This document shows, piece by piece, positions 15,369 to 24,772 of a DNA stretch of 64,000 nt (its first letter is position 1; the number at the start of each line of letters is the position of its first letter). The DNA comes from Candidatus Bathyarchaeota archaeon (lineage in GTDB: Archaea > Thermoproteota > Bathyarchaeia > Bathyarchaeales > Bathycorpusculaceae), in assembly GCA_026014485.1 (NCBI GenBank), contig JAOZIE010000008.1, positions 96,716 through 160,715 on the forward strand. The letters run 5' to 3'. The translations under genes and the position numbers were made by a program. The notes under the pieces were generated by a model. It searched no databases. It was not told the DNA's origin and worked only from the letters and a program-made list of their open reading frames with translations.

Positions 15369-16438
15369 GCTCAACAGAAATAAAAACGCAGTACACTAAA
15401 GCCAAAGCGAGAAAATTTCTCGCGCTTTTTCTAGTTTTTATAGCCTTAATAATAACAATTATACTTTCCATAAGCCTCGGGGCGGGGTCTCCTCGATTTT
15501 CTGAGGCGGCAAACGTAATTTTTTCTAGAGCTTTTCCATTTCTCAATATTGCTCCCGAAAACTCAATAACTCAGTTTATAATAATGGATGTTCGGTTGCC
15601 AAGGGTTTGTTTGGCCATTCTAGCAGGAGCAGGACTTGCCTCTTCTGGAGCCACAATGCAGGGCGTGCTGCGGAACCCTCTTGTTTCCTCCTATATCTTG
15701 GGTATATCTTCAGCTGCAGGGTTCGGTGCAGCGCTGGCAATCGTCTTCGGAGTGAGCGTTTTTACACCTATAGGCGGTTACGTTGTCGTTGGAAACGCTT
15801 TCGTATTTAGCCTTTTAGCGATGTTTACTGTGTACGGAATTGCCCGCGTGAGGTCCATAAATACTGAAACAGTAATTTTAGCAGGGGTCGCCGTTGGTTT
15901 TCTTTTTTCAGCCCTGCTTTCTTTAGTTCAGTTTGTTGCGCCTGAATATGAGGCGTTGAGGTCGGTCGTTTTCTGGCTTATGGGCGGGTTAGGTTCCGCG
16001 AAATGGCAGAATATCCTGATAATTCTACCCATCATCGTAGTTACGCTTCTACTTATGTCCAAGAAGTCTTGGGACCTTAACGTCATGAGTCTAGGTGAAG
16101 AAGTTGCTACCAGCGTCGGCGTGAATTCTAAACGCACGCTTACCGTCTGCATGGTGCTGGCTACCTTAGCAACTGCCAGCATAATCGCCTTCACAGGCGT
16201 AATAGGCTTTGTATGTTTAATTTCTCCTCACATCTCAAGAATGATGATCGGCAGCGACCATCGGTTTTTGATACCTTGCAGCGTACTCGTAGGCAGTGTT
16301 TTGCTCTTAGGGTCTGATACTGTGGCGCGGTTAGTGCTTGCGCCCACAGAACTGCCTGTAGGAATTGTAACATCGTTGTTGGGTGTACCGTTCTTCATTT
16401 ACATGTTGCTTAGTAAAAGGAGGCAAAGTTGGCGTTGA
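15365..16438 (+). CDS. FecCD-family ABC permease
   Basis: The 357-residue, roughly 10-helix BtuC/FecCD permease has DVRLPRVCLAILAGAGLASSGATMQGVLRNPL (family signature), GFICL-like FTGVIGFVCLISPHISRM and the C-terminal LLGVPFFIYMLLSKRR. It forms the membrane channel of the importer with the flanking binding protein and ATPase. Its ATG overlaps the stop of the binding-protein gene by four bases, and its own 3' end overlaps the ATPase gene by ten. Confidence 0.93.
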   Translation: MSSTEIKTQYTKAKARKFLALFLVFIALIITIILSISLGAGSPRFSEAANVIFSRAFPFLNIAPENSITQFIIMDVRLPRVCLAILAGAGLASSGATMQGVLRNPLVSSYILGISSAAGFGAALAIVFGVSVFTPIGGYVVVGNAFVFSLLAMFTVYGIARVRSINTETVILAGVAVGFLFSALLSLVQFVAPEYEALRSVVFWLMGGLGSAKWQNILIILPIIVVTLLLMSKKSWDLNVMSLGEEVATSVGVNSKRTLTVCMVLATLATASIIAFTGVIGFVCLISPHISRMMIGSDHRFLIPCSVLVGSVLLLGSDTVARLVLAPTELPVGIVTSLLGVPFFIYMLLSKRRQSWR

Positions 16439-17265
16439 AATTAGTAATAGACAATCTATCCTTCAATTATGCGTCTTTCGCTGTGCTGAAAGATATCAAC
16501 ATCAAAGTTGATGTAGGTGAAGTCTTAAGCATTGTAGGTCCAAACGGGTCGGGTAAAAGTACTCTCCTAAAATGCATAAACAGAATACTGAAGCCCCAGC
16601 GGGATACGATTCTAATTGATGGACGATGCACCACCAAGATAAGCATAAAAGAAATGTCCAAGTTGATGGGGTATGTTCCTCAAAGTTCAATCAGCACCTT
16701 TCCGTTCACCGTTTTTGATATAGTGCTTATGGGGCGCAGACCTTACATCAACTGGAACCTCAGCGAAAACGACAGTCGAATAGCTGCGGAAATGTTGGAT
16801 TTTCTAGGCATCGGTTCGCTGGCTATGCGCCACTTTAACGAGTTAAGTGGAGGCGAGCAGCAAAAAGTTGTCATAGCACGAGCCCTTGCACAGCAACCGC
16901 AAATCCTGCTCTTCGATGAACCTACAAGTTCCCTTGACATCAAGCATCAACTGGAGATTCTGTGCATACTCAAGAGTTTAGCTCAAAACTTGTCGTGTTC
17001 TGTTGTGGTGTCTATTCACGATTTGAATTTGGCAAGCCGATTCTCAGACACAATGGTTATGCTCAAAAAAGGGCGAATATTCGCCGTTGGCTCTCCTGAG
17101 GAAGTCTTAACTGAAGAAAACATTGCAGCGGTGTATGATATCAAGTGTAAAGTGACGCATTCGCTCTTGGATAAACCCCAAGTTGTTCCCCTGATATCTG
17201 AAGACCGCGTAGTTAGGTCTCTGAACTTACCTACTCAAGCTCCGCTTCCCACTCAACGGCTTTAG
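16429..17265 (+). CDS. ABC importer ATPase (FepC/BtuD-like)
   Basis: The 278 residues carry Walker A GPNGSGKST, Q-loop YVPQ, signature LSGGEQQKVVIARAL, Walker B ILLFDEPTSSLD and H-loop SIHDLN. All are canonical, in contrast to the paralogue at 7708. It powers the FecCD-type permease encoded upstream. The start is TTG 16429 with AGGAGG ahead of it. A C-terminal extension (DIKCKVTHSLLDKPQVVPL) resembles those of FepC proteins. Confidence 0.93.
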   Translation: MALKLVIDNLSFNYASFAVLKDINIKVDVGEVLSIVGPNGSGKSTLLKCINRILKPQRDTILIDGRCTTKISIKEMSKLMGYVPQSSISTFPFTVFDIVLMGRRPYINWNLSENDSRIAAEMLDFLGIGSLAMRHFNELSGGEQQKVVIARALAQQPQILLFDEPTSSLDIKHQLEILCILKSLAQNLSCSVVVSIHDLNLASRFSDTMVMLKKGRIFAVGSPEEVLTEENIAAVYDIKCKVTHSLLDKPQVVPLISEDRVVRSLNLPTQAPLPTQRL

Positions 17266-17391
17266 GCAGGCTTTTCCATGTCTGCCTTTTTCGTTGTTGC
17301 TGGGTTCTTGCGTGGCGGTATTCACCGGAAAAAAGTTTGCCTCAAAGAAAGCCAGCGTGTGAAACATTACCTGTATATGGAGGGTTGTTGA

Positions 17392-18048
17392 ATGTTGCAT
17401 AGAAGTTGGGCAAGCATGACTTGCGGGCTAAAAGATTTGGTTGAGGGGCTACTGGAGGTTAAGGCTCCTGGTCCGCCGCTGTCTTTTTCAGTATTTCACT
17501 TGTTTTATGCTCTGGAAATGCTTTCTGAAAAAACCGTTGGACGCAACAGACTTGCTGAACACCTAAATGTGGGTGAGGGTGCCATACGTACCATAGTGCG
17601 TCGATTTGTCGAGGCTGATTTAATGACGACCTCCCAAATGGGATGTTGCCTTTCTGTCAAGGGTTTGAATCTTTGGCGGGGGTTTGAATCGGTTTTTCCA
17701 TTGCGCGCTGAGTTCTTGCAGACCGAGTTGACTCCATGCGAGCATAATTACGCTTTTTTGGTAAGAGGCTGTAGCTGTAGCGTAGGGTCTGGTATTGAGC
17801 AACGGGACGCAGCGGTTATGGCTGGTGCAATACGCGCCTTGATTATCGTTTTTCGAAATGGACGTTTACGCATTGAATCGGTCAGTGAAGACATTGGAGA
17901 CGTGTTTCCTGATGCCGCAAGTCAGATACTTCAGGAACTCAACCCCCAAGACAACGACATCATCGTAGTTGCTGGAGGCGATACCTCTTTAAACGCTAAA
18001 CGCGGGGCTTTCGCAGCTAGTTGGTCGCTTCTTGACGGAATCGGCTGA
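17392..18048 (+). CDS. Winged-helix regulator-like protein (DUF4443-like)
   Basis: In this 218-residue protein, residues about 30-95 form a winged helix (GRNRLAEHLNVGEGAIRTIVRRFVEADLMTTSQMGCCLSVKGL). A C-terminal alpha/beta domain carries CSCSVGSGIEQRDAAVMAGA and DIIVVAGGDTS. It resembles archaeal DUF4443 proteins. The start ATG 17392 is preceded by GGAGG. It lies 126 bases after the importer operon, so it is a candidate reader of the TGGATAATCCA operators, with cysteines that could sense metal. That link is inference from position. Confidence 0.55.
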   Translation: MLHRSWASMTCGLKDLVEGLLEVKAPGPPLSFSVFHLFYALEMLSEKTVGRNRLAEHLNVGEGAIRTIVRRFVEADLMTTSQMGCCLSVKGLNLWRGFESVFPLRAEFLQTELTPCEHNYAFLVRGCSCSVGSGIEQRDAAVMAGAIRALIIVFRNGRLRIESVSEDIGDVFPDAASQILQELNPQDNDIIVVAGGDTSLNAKRGAFAASWSLLDGIG

Positions 18049-18258
18049 GTATCCGAAAAAACAAAACGTGCTTTTTGCTGATGAATACGAGAACGACCGT
18101 GCATAGCCTGAGGCGTAAGTGCCGATTAGCTCTAAATATCTCGGGCGCTTACTAAAGCCAAGTTGAGCACTGCTCTTACCGAAAAAACCGCGGTGAACAA
18201 TCCCTTCATTCTTAATTTGGACTAAAAAGAAAGAAGACGGGTGGATGTTCCTATGTCT

Positions 18259-19254
18259 TCAGGGTATCTTGGTTTTTTTGACTTTGGACCAGATTGCGAA
18301 GGCAGCCGCGAACGCTGTTAGTGCGCTTAACGCCCCAAACGCCGACTCGGGAACTACTGTTATGTGACCTAAGATACAGATGTTGGTTGAAGTGGTTAAC
18401 CCAAAGGTGTCTTCTATGCCTATCAGGTCTTGGTTGTCAGGATTAGTTAAATCCACGTACCTCTGAGGCCAGACGCTGTGGGTAGCTGCTTGAATCTGTA
18501 TAGTTGAGCCCAACGCAGTGTCTGAGGGAACTTGCACGGCAACCTGCACCATTCCTTGACTGTCCGTGAAACCCTCGGCTGGAACCACATACGTCGAGTT
18601 TAGCTGTATGCTTGAGCCGTCGCTATTTAGTGTAGCTGTGAACTGGACTTTGACGTTTAGCCGTGGCGTCCCCACAGCGTCTTTGAGTTGCGCCGTGAAC
18701 GTCAACGTTTGGCCTGGGCTGCCCTGCACGGAGGCACCGTCAACAGTTATGGGTGCTACCCAACTTAAGTTGTCCCCTTGCCGCACCACATCTTTGCCGC
18801 TTGCTATGTTTGCCAAGGTGGTGCCTTCGTTGTTTACGGTTACGTCCAGCCAAGGTTCAGACACGTAGCCCGGGTCCAGCAGTTTCCATATGGCTACTTG
18901 GTCTACTGCTGCATCGTGGCTGTTGCCTGGGTCATACCATGATAGGACGTAGCTTACTGCCCTCCAAGTTGATGTGTCAGAAGCTGTTGTTAAAGTAGCG
19001 GTGTACGTGCTGCCTATGTAGACGGTTCTGTCGGGGTCCATGCAGTAAGATAGGGTTTGATAGGTGGTGGAGCCGCTGGTTATCCTGATGGGTATCTGTC
19101 CCACCCAGTGGCCACTGTATGAAATTCCAAGTCCACCATGTGAACTCGGGTCCAGTATGGTAACTGTATAGGTTGTTTCTGCATAAACAACTGCGGACAT
19201 GGCCGTAACAAACAACAGCAAAGTTGAAACCGCGACTACTGCTTGTTTTCTCAT
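18259..19254 (-). CDS. Surface protein: thioester domain, Ig-like domain, C-terminal sorting-type anchor
   Basis: Starting at ATG 19254 the 331-residue protein has a signal peptide (about 1-25, ending VVYA). A domain with C71 (LSYCMDP) and Q119 (DQVAIWKL) matches the Cys-Gln pair of TQXA-type thioester adhesin domains. It is followed by an Ig-like domain (about 185-275) and a C-terminal VVPESAFGALSALTAFAAAFAIW segment plus KVKKTKIP. That last pattern (PE-x, hydrophobic helix, basic tail) resembles archaeosortase substrates. The thioester would allow covalent attachment to amines on a partner surface. A TATA box (CTTATATC, complement near 19305) precedes it. In-frame upstream codons exist but lie before the promoter. 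Confidence 0.6.
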   Translation of the reverse strand: MRKQAVVAVSTLLLFVTAMSAVVYAETTYTVTILDPSSHGGLGISYSGHWVGQIPIRITSGSTTYQTLSYCMDPDRTVYIGSTYTATLTTASDTSTWRAVSYVLSWYDPGNSHDAAVDQVAIWKLLDPGYVSEPWLDVTVNNEGTTLANIASGKDVVRQGDNLSWVAPITVDGASVQGSPGQTLTFTAQLKDAVGTPRLNVKVQFTATLNSDGSSIQLNSTYVVPAEGFTDSQGMVQVAVQVPSDTALGSTIQIQAATHSVWPQRYVDLTNPDNQDLIGIEDTFGLTTSTNICILGHITVVPESAFGALSALTAFAAAFAIWSKVKKTKIP

Positions 19255-19483
19255 GTGACATACGTCTTCTGTGTTTTTGGTTGCATCATCGTGTCGCAAA
19301 ACTTGATATAAGCGAGATTTCCGTTTTTTCAATGAGTCCGTTTCCGATATATTGAATAATGCGACAGTTGACACCGTGTTTTTCTCGGATTTTCTGCCTG
19401 GTTCTGCCCTGCGGCTTTACGACGGCTTTGAGCTTCTGTCTGCGGAAAACATATCAGAACATCGTGTCCATATTTTTAGCAAG

Positions 19484-20839
19484 ATGACTGCCGCCCAAGA
19501 AGACCGCGGAAACCCAAATCCTGCTAACTCTGCCAACTGGCTACTGGATGTTATAAATCAGGTGAATCATTCCGTGTTGGATGAAAACCCGATTGCTACG
19601 AGGGTTCGCCAGAGCAGCCAGTGCGTTCTCTGTAAGGGCGCCAGAAACCTTTGCGGCAAAACCCGCTGCCCCCTCTTGGTCAAAGTAAACTATTTCCTCA
19701 AAAGCGTCCCCCTGCTCAGCAGCGAAGACATCGACGGCGCTTCGCCCCCCAGCGTTTTCATAGGCAGAATCGGCTACCCAAACGTCTATGTTGGTCCGCT
19801 TGTGCCTCCCGTTCACGAGGACACCACCGTTTTTGACTTGCCTGAAAGGTGGTTTGGCAAATCCCTTGACGAAATCGTTGGGTTCCGCAGCTTACTCGTC
19901 CGCGGCAAACACCGTGTTAACGTGCAGGATTTTGCTTCGGCAGGCAAAATTATGGATCAAACCCGAGAGCTGGCTTTGGCGGATAACTGCGTGGATTTGG
20001 AGTTGAACCTTACCAAGAAGCCCCGCGGCAGCATATCGATGGATGACGAGGTTCAGCCGTTTGGTCCGTCGGCGCCTATTCGGGACTTACATGTGGGTAA
20101 CTCCCGCTTTAACCATCATGTGGAGAAAGCCTACTATGACAGTGATTTGAGGGCGACGGAGGCAGTGCAGGAACTGTACAGCCGAGGCGTGTTGGTGAGC
20201 AAAATCCAGAAGGCTTTCAGCGTAGGCGCCTTTGGCATCGAAAAGAAGCGTCGCCTTGTTCCCACACGATGGAGCATAACCGCCGTTGACGACATCATAA
20301 GCAAAAGCCTCATGGAGCAAGTCAAAACTTTTCCTGAAATCAACGAGTACCGCGTCTACGAATCCATCTATCTAGACAACGTTTTCGAAATCCTGATGAT
20401 CCCCGCCGCGTGGAGCTACGAGTCCATGGAGGCCTGGTACCCCGGCACCACCTGGAACCCCAACGGAAACAAAGTCGTTATCTACAGCGACAGCGAAGGC
20501 TACAGCGGCAGAACCACTTACGCGCAGATAGGCGGATGCTACTATAGCGCGCGGCTAGCCACCTGCGAGTTGCTGGTGAAGGAGAGGCGCCAAGCAACCG
20601 TTGTTGTCTTGAGGGAAGCCCGACCCGGCTACATTATGCCCATCGGCGTTTGGCAGGTCCGAGAGAACGTACGCAACGCCATGCGGCAGAAGCCTCTCAA
20701 GTTTAACACGTTGGGAGACTCGTTGAAGTACGTTAGCGGCAAATTTGAGATTCCCATGCAGCAGTGGATTGTTCAGGGCAAGTTGCTGCGAAAGGCGCTT
20801 TTCCAAAAACGGATAAGCGACTTCTTCAGCGGCAAGTAG
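19484..20839 (+). CDS. nre: DNA repair protein Nre (NreA/NreB family)
   Basis: The protein is about 451 residues from ATG 19484; the frame is open from TTG 19352, but a TATA-like GATATATT at 19347 favours the later start. The zinc-type N-terminus is CVLCKGARNLCGKTRCP. The conserved core contains PSVFIGRIGYPNVYVGPLVPP, LVRGKHRVNVQDF and LVPTRWSITAVDD. The last residues, QKRISDFFSGK, form a PCNA-interacting PIP box (Q-x-x-I-x-x-F-F), as known for archaeal Nre proteins involved in repair of DNA damage. The enzymatic step is not established. Confidence 0.88.
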   Translation: MTAAQEDRGNPNPANSANWLLDVINQVNHSVLDENPIATRVRQSSQCVLCKGARNLCGKTRCPLLVKVNYFLKSVPLLSSEDIDGASPPSVFIGRIGYPNVYVGPLVPPVHEDTTVFDLPERWFGKSLDEIVGFRSLLVRGKHRVNVQDFASAGKIMDQTRELALADNCVDLELNLTKKPRGSISMDDEVQPFGPSAPIRDLHVGNSRFNHHVEKAYYDSDLRATEAVQELYSRGVLVSKIQKAFSVGAFGIEKKRRLVPTRWSITAVDDIISKSLMEQVKTFPEINEYRVYESIYLDNVFEILMIPAAWSYESMEAWYPGTTWNPNGNKVVIYSDSEGYSGRTTYAQIGGCYYSARLATCELLVKERRQATVVVLREARPGYIMPIGVWQVRENVRNAMRQKPLKFNTLGDSLKYVSGKFEIPMQQWIVQGKLLRKALFQKRISDFFSGK

Positions 20840-20841
20840 TC

Positions 20842-20870
20842 GTCCGTAGGTCTTCTACGTGTACACGGAC
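20842..20870 (+). terminator. Hairpin after nre
   Basis: GTCCGT (20842-20847) pairs with ACGGAC (20865-20870) directly after the nre stop, with an alternative inner stem CGTAG/CTACG. The rest of the 222-base gap to the MscS gene shows only a TATA-like ATAATTTATAC near 21013. Confidence 0.3.
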
Positions 20871-21061
20871 AGTCTACTTCGGCAAGTTTTTGCTGTTACA
20901 CTGAAAAAAGCAGGGAACTGGTGTATTCTGTCAACAGGGTAATTGCCCGAATTTCACGGGGTTCGGCTTTGCGTAACTTGTTTTATCACTAGAACGCTCA
21001 TTGGATTAGGTAACATAATTTATACTAGGGCCGCTAATCTGATTTTATCTCAACTGATACG

Positions 21062-21886
21062 TTGATGTATATGGCTGAATTAATTACTCAAGAACTTCTT
21101 AGACAGATTCTTCAGGCTGTATTGATTTTTGTTTTTGCATTTGTGTTGGTGAAAGCAATAAACCATGTTTTATTAAAGACGACTGATTGGACAAACGTTG
21201 ATAGAAAGAGAATAGTGGCAAATTTTCAACGATTCGTTCAGATAATTGGATACTTAATTGCATTCGTTTTGATTCTTTGGACTTTTAACATCAATGTAAC
21301 TGGCTTGGTTGCTGGTCTTGGGGTAGGCGCATTGGTTATTGGTTTTGCGCTTAAAGACCTTATTGAGAATTGGGTTTCTGGGCTGCTTATATTTTCGGGA
21401 AAAACCTTCAAAATTGGTGACGTAATTTCTGTGGGGACCCTGAAGGGTGTGGTTACTGAGGTTAGTTTACGTACTACGACGCTGAAGACTTATGATCGAA
21501 ACATGATAATAATCCCCAATTCGGTCTTGCTTAGAGAACGGATTGTAAATCTTACTGGCGGTAACAAAGAAACGGTGGCTTCTCTAGTTTTTTCTGTCGA
21601 CTACATTTTTGATGTACCCACGGTTAAAAGCTTGATTCGAGACGTTTTGCTCAGTCATAGGGAAGTGGTGGTTGATGAAAAGCGAAGGCGAGAGATTCGA
21701 TTCATTGTCAGAAATAAGGAGTGGGCTACCGAAATAGAGACGCTGTTTTGGGTTTCCTCCGCTGAAAGGGAAGAATTCATTAAATCCGAAATTACTGAGC
21801 GCGTTAAAGAAAAATTTGTTGAGGAAAAGATTTTGCCTCCCCTTCCTAGTGTTATGCGAAAAGACTATTTAGGTCCTAAAAAATGA
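21062..21886 (+). CDS. mscS: MscS-family mechanosensitive channel
   Basis: The 274-residue protein has two N-terminal helices and the pore-lining TM3 of MscS (VTGLVAGLGVGALVIGFALKDLIENWVSGLLI). The beta domain follows (FKIGDVISVGTLKGVVTEVSLRTTTLKTYDRNMIIIPNS), then an alpha/beta tail. It gates in response to membrane tension and releases solutes on osmotic downshock. Alternative starts are close together (21062 and ATG codons just after). Several small membrane-protein genes and CorA follow on the opposite strand. Confidence 0.93.
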   Translation: MMYMAELITQELLRQILQAVLIFVFAFVLVKAINHVLLKTTDWTNVDRKRIVANFQRFVQIIGYLIAFVLILWTFNINVTGLVAGLGVGALVIGFALKDLIENWVSGLLIFSGKTFKIGDVISVGTLKGVVTEVSLRTTTLKTYDRNMIIIPNSVLLRERIVNLTGGNKETVASLVFSVDYIFDVPTVKSLIRDVLLSHREVVVDEKRRREIRFIVRNKEWATEIETLFWVSSAEREEFIKSEITERVKEKFVEEKILPPLPSVMRKDYLGPKK

Positions 21887-21893
21887 GCGCTTT

Positions 21894-22328
21894 TTAGCTG
21901 CCATTAGTGGGTTTTACCTGTAAAAAAATTAAGCCTTCGTTTGCCAAGTCTACTTTGATTTCCAGTCCAAGGGCATTATATGATGCACCGGTTAACGCTG
22001 GAAAACTTTGGGTTTGGTTTTCGGAAGTTACTTGGAAAAGGTTTTGTTGCCCTGCGGGGAAGTAACTGAAAACGTAATGTGTATCTTTCTGGTCGTAGTC
22101 AACGGATTGATACAACGCTAAGTTTAGAGTTGTGTATTCAGTTGATTGTTCAGGTGTCTCATTGAAAAGGGATGTTAAAAAGGGGCTTGCAAGAGCAATG
22201 ATGGCAACGGCTAAACTTACGAGAAGTATTATTGCTAATGCCTTTTTGAAAATATGTGCTGGCTCGCCAGAGGGTTTTTGTTCAGCAATACCTGCTGCTT
22301 TGACAAAGGTAACCATCTGCTTCACCAA
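21894..22328 (-). CDS. Single-span membrane protein of unknown function
   Basis: In this 144-residue protein, residues about 28-52 are one membrane helix (KKALAIILLVSLAVAIIALASPF). An external beta-rich domain of about 90 residues follows (DTHYVFSYFPAGQQNLFQVTSENQT), with Asn-Thr/Ser sites. I recognise no family. It is convergent with mscS (8 bases apart) and upstream of two related membrane proteins on the same strand. Confidence 0.5.
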   Translation of the reverse strand: MVKQMVTFVKAAGIAEQKPSGEPAHIFKKALAIILLVSLAVAIIALASPFLTSLFNETPEQSTEYTTLNLALYQSVDYDQKDTHYVFSYFPAGQQNLFQVTSENQTQSFPALTGASYNALGLEIKVDLANEGLIFLQVKPTNGS

Positions 22329-22430
22329 CTGGCTTTTAACATGTACTTATGTATGAATGGAAAAAATAAAAAAGTATTGATTGTTTACCGAATCTTGCTT
22401 GGAGTAAATCGAGTTGATTGTTGATGTTTG

Positions 22431-22922
22431 CTATGAGTAGAGCCATCCTGTGATTGCTTTTCGTGAAGCGCGAATTGCTTTCACTGCGAAAAAGAAAACG
22501 AAAACCACGACTATGATTAGAAGGCTTCCACTTACGGCAGGGTTAACGTTGACTAGAAGGGGATAGTACAGTAAATACAGAATTACTACGAAAATGGAAT
22601 AGAGTACCTGTTTTGAAACAACATTGCCGTCTTCACGGATCCATCCTCTTTTGACGAGGTATTTTCGGGCGGGAATTGCGGCGAATGCATCAATGAGCTT
22701 TTTGAAGCCTCCGACTGCTTTGGAGATGCATATTGTGAAACCTGCCAGAATTAAGACCGTGCACAAAAGCCCCACACTTGAACCGAGGGCTGCTGCCATG
22801 GGGAGGAATAATAGGACGCCGAAAATCCAAATTAAGAGCGCCGACAATAAGCTCTGCGCTGTCTTTGCGCCTTCAGCGTGAAATACTCGCTTCAAGTTCT
22901 CTGCATCTTTTATTGCGCTCAT
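22431..22922 (-). CDS. Four-helix membrane protein, paralogue of 22965-23585
   Basis: The 163 residues contain about four hydrophobic helices. Its layout matches the next protein upstream on this strand: soluble N-terminus AENLKRVFHAEGAKTAQSLLSALLIWIFGVLLFLP, then VGLLCTVLILAGFTICISKAVGGFKKLIDAF, and last helix LLIIVVVFVFFFAVKAIRASRKAI. The function is unknown. Two tandem copies beside mscS suggest a membrane or osmotic role, but this is only context. Confidence 0.5.
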   Translation of the reverse strand: MSAIKDAENLKRVFHAEGAKTAQSLLSALLIWIFGVLLFLPMAAALGSSVGLLCTVLILAGFTICISKAVGGFKKLIDAFAAIPARKYLVKRGWIREDGNVVSKQVLYSIFVVILYLLYYPLLVNVNPAVSGSLLIIVVVFVFFFAVKAIRASRKAITGWLYS

Positions 22923-22964
22923 TTGTTTGTCCTTCTGTTTAGTAAAAAAATGGGGGTTTGGTGT

Positions 22965-23585
22965 TTATTGATTCTTTGCTTGTTTCTCCAACTCTTCGGC
23001 GGCTTTTGATGTGTATTTGCCAATTATGGTTGCTACTGCTCTGCTGCTTCGGTAGAGCGCGAAGATTGCCCATATTACAATCAGTACTAAGAGGATGGCT
23101 GGAATCGCTGGGTGTATTGTTGCTAGGTAATCTTGGAACAAGAGGTAAGTTAGCGATATGACAATGACGTAGATAACTCCATCTAGAGCTGTTCGGTAGC
23201 TGTTGAATTCTGATCTGTTAACTTCTCCGCTGGCTTTTCCAAAGTGGTATGCCATTAATCCTGCTAGACCGCCTGTTAATCTGCGGATGTCTATGAATAC
23301 TGTGAAGATGATAATTGCCAATGCAACTGCGATTACTGCGCCTACGATGGATGTCACTGGGTACCCCAATAGTTGGTCTGTTACTCCTTGGGCTAAGGGG
23401 ACAAAGATTAGTTTTCCAGCTAGCCAAATTAGTATGGCTGCGCCCACTGATAGAATTACTCTCGCACCAACTTCTCGTACTGCTCTTGCTGATTCCGCGT
23501 ACATTTCAGCGCCGAACTTTTTGGATTCGTTTTGGTTGGTTGTAGTTTTAGTTGCTTCTTTCCCTTCTGCCATAGAAAACACCAA
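22965..23585 (-). CDS. Four-helix membrane protein of unknown function
   Basis: The 206 residues (ATG 23585; a second ATG at 23573 may be the real start) have a charged N-terminus, then VREVGARVILSVGAAILIWLAGKLIFVP, IVGAVIAVALAIIIFTVFIDIRRLTGGLAGL and two C-terminal helices ending ALYRSSRAVATIIGKYTSKAAEELEKQAKN. It shares helix order and the FxxYRSSRA / VKAIRASRKA ending with the shorter paralogue. The family was not recognised. Confidence 0.5.
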   Translation of the reverse strand: MVFSMAEGKEATKTTTNQNESKKFGAEMYAESARAVREVGARVILSVGAAILIWLAGKLIFVPLAQGVTDQLLGYPVTSIVGAVIAVALAIIIFTVFIDIRRLTGGLAGLMAYHFGKASGEVNRSEFNSYRTALDGVIYVIVISLTYLLFQDYLATIHPAIPAILLVLIVIWAIFALYRSSRAVATIIGKYTSKAAEELEKQAKNQ

Positions 23586-23695
23586 TGCAGTATTATGTAT
23601 ATCAAAATGGTTATAAGTATTGTTAAAAACTTATTTGAACGCGTAAGGGAAACACCTGCAACTTATTCTAAAAGACTGCGCTTCACGGTTCTTTT

Positions 23696-24772
23696 TCATT
23701 TCTGCAATATCCATTTCCTCTTTTTGAAGTAAGCTAGCATCACGACTGCTATCAAAACCATAGCTAACAAGACAAGCGGGTATCCCCACTGTGCACTAAG
23801 TTCAGGCATGTATGTAAAATTCATCCCGTAGATACCCGCAACTAAAGTCAACGGGATAAATATGGTGGCTATGATTGTTAGAACCTTCATCACTTCGTTC
23901 ATTCGGTTGCTGACGCTGGAAAGATAAATATCTAGCATTCCCGAGAGCACGTCACGAAACGTTTCCACCGAATCGATAACTTGAATCGTGTGGTCATATA
24001 CATCTCGCAGATAGATACCTGTGGCTTTGCTGATTAACCCTGACTCGCATCTCTCTAAGCCATTTACGACCTCTCGTAGGGGCCAAACATACTTGCGCAA
24101 AGCGATGCTTTGTCTCTTTAGGTTATGTACAACCTGAACGGTGGCGGGTTCGGGGTTAGCGATTACTTGGTCTTCTATGTCTTCGATTTTCTCTCCTAAC
24201 TTTTCAAGAACTGCAAAATAGTTGTCTACCACCGCGTCTATCAGCGCGTACAAGAGGTAGTCGGCGCCCATTTTTCTGATTTTTCCCTTTTCATTTCTTA
24301 ATCTTTCTCTGACTGTGTCAAAAACGTCGCCCTCGCTTTCTTGGAATGACAACACCAAATTTGAGTTGAGAATCAGACTAAGCTGTTCGGAAATAATCTC
24401 GTTTCCTTGTTGGTCATACCGTAGCATCCTCAAAACAACATAGATGTAGTGCCCAAAGTCCTCCATTTTTGGGCGTTGCTCAGTGTTTGCGATGTCCTCC
24501 AGAGTAAGCGGGTGAAGATTGAAGTGTTTCCCGATTTTTTCGATGACATCGACTCTTTGTAATCCATCAACGTTTATCCACGTAACACCCTCTTTATTCG
24601 CGGAGTCAAACGTTTCGTCAATTTTCTTGTTTTCTTTTTCTTCAAAATGCGTGTCGTCGTAGCTGATGCTTCGGATCCGTGTTTTTTCCGTTTTCTGCTT
24701 GCCGACGTAAACTACTGTTCCTGGGGGTAAACCTGCTTTCTTGGCGCTGCCTCTGGACGCGGGTCGGGTCAT
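23696..24772 (-). CDS. corA: CorA-family Mg2+/Co2+ transporter
   Basis: The 358-residue protein has a large soluble N-terminal domain (VTWINVDGLQRVDVIEKIGKHFNLHPLTLEDIANTEQRPKMEDF), long stalk helices and two C-terminal membrane helices. The selectivity motif GIYGMNF precedes the last helix, and the basic KKRKW tail is intact. CorA forms pentameric divalent-cation channels in the membrane. The gene stands alone, with an AT-rich promoter near 24785 on the minus strand. Confidence 0.94.
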   Translation of the reverse strand: MTRPASRGSAKKAGLPPGTVVYVGKQKTEKTRIRSISYDDTHFEEKENKKIDETFDSANKEGVTWINVDGLQRVDVIEKIGKHFNLHPLTLEDIANTEQRPKMEDFGHYIYVVLRMLRYDQQGNEIISEQLSLILNSNLVLSFQESEGDVFDTVRERLRNEKGKIRKMGADYLLYALIDAVVDNYFAVLEKLGEKIEDIEDQVIANPEPATVQVVHNLKRQSIALRKYVWPLREVVNGLERCESGLISKATGIYLRDVYDHTIQVIDSVETFRDVLSGMLDIYLSSVSNRMNEVMKVLTIIATIFIPLTLVAGIYGMNFTYMPELSAQWGYPLVLLAMVLIAVVMLAYFKKRKWILQK

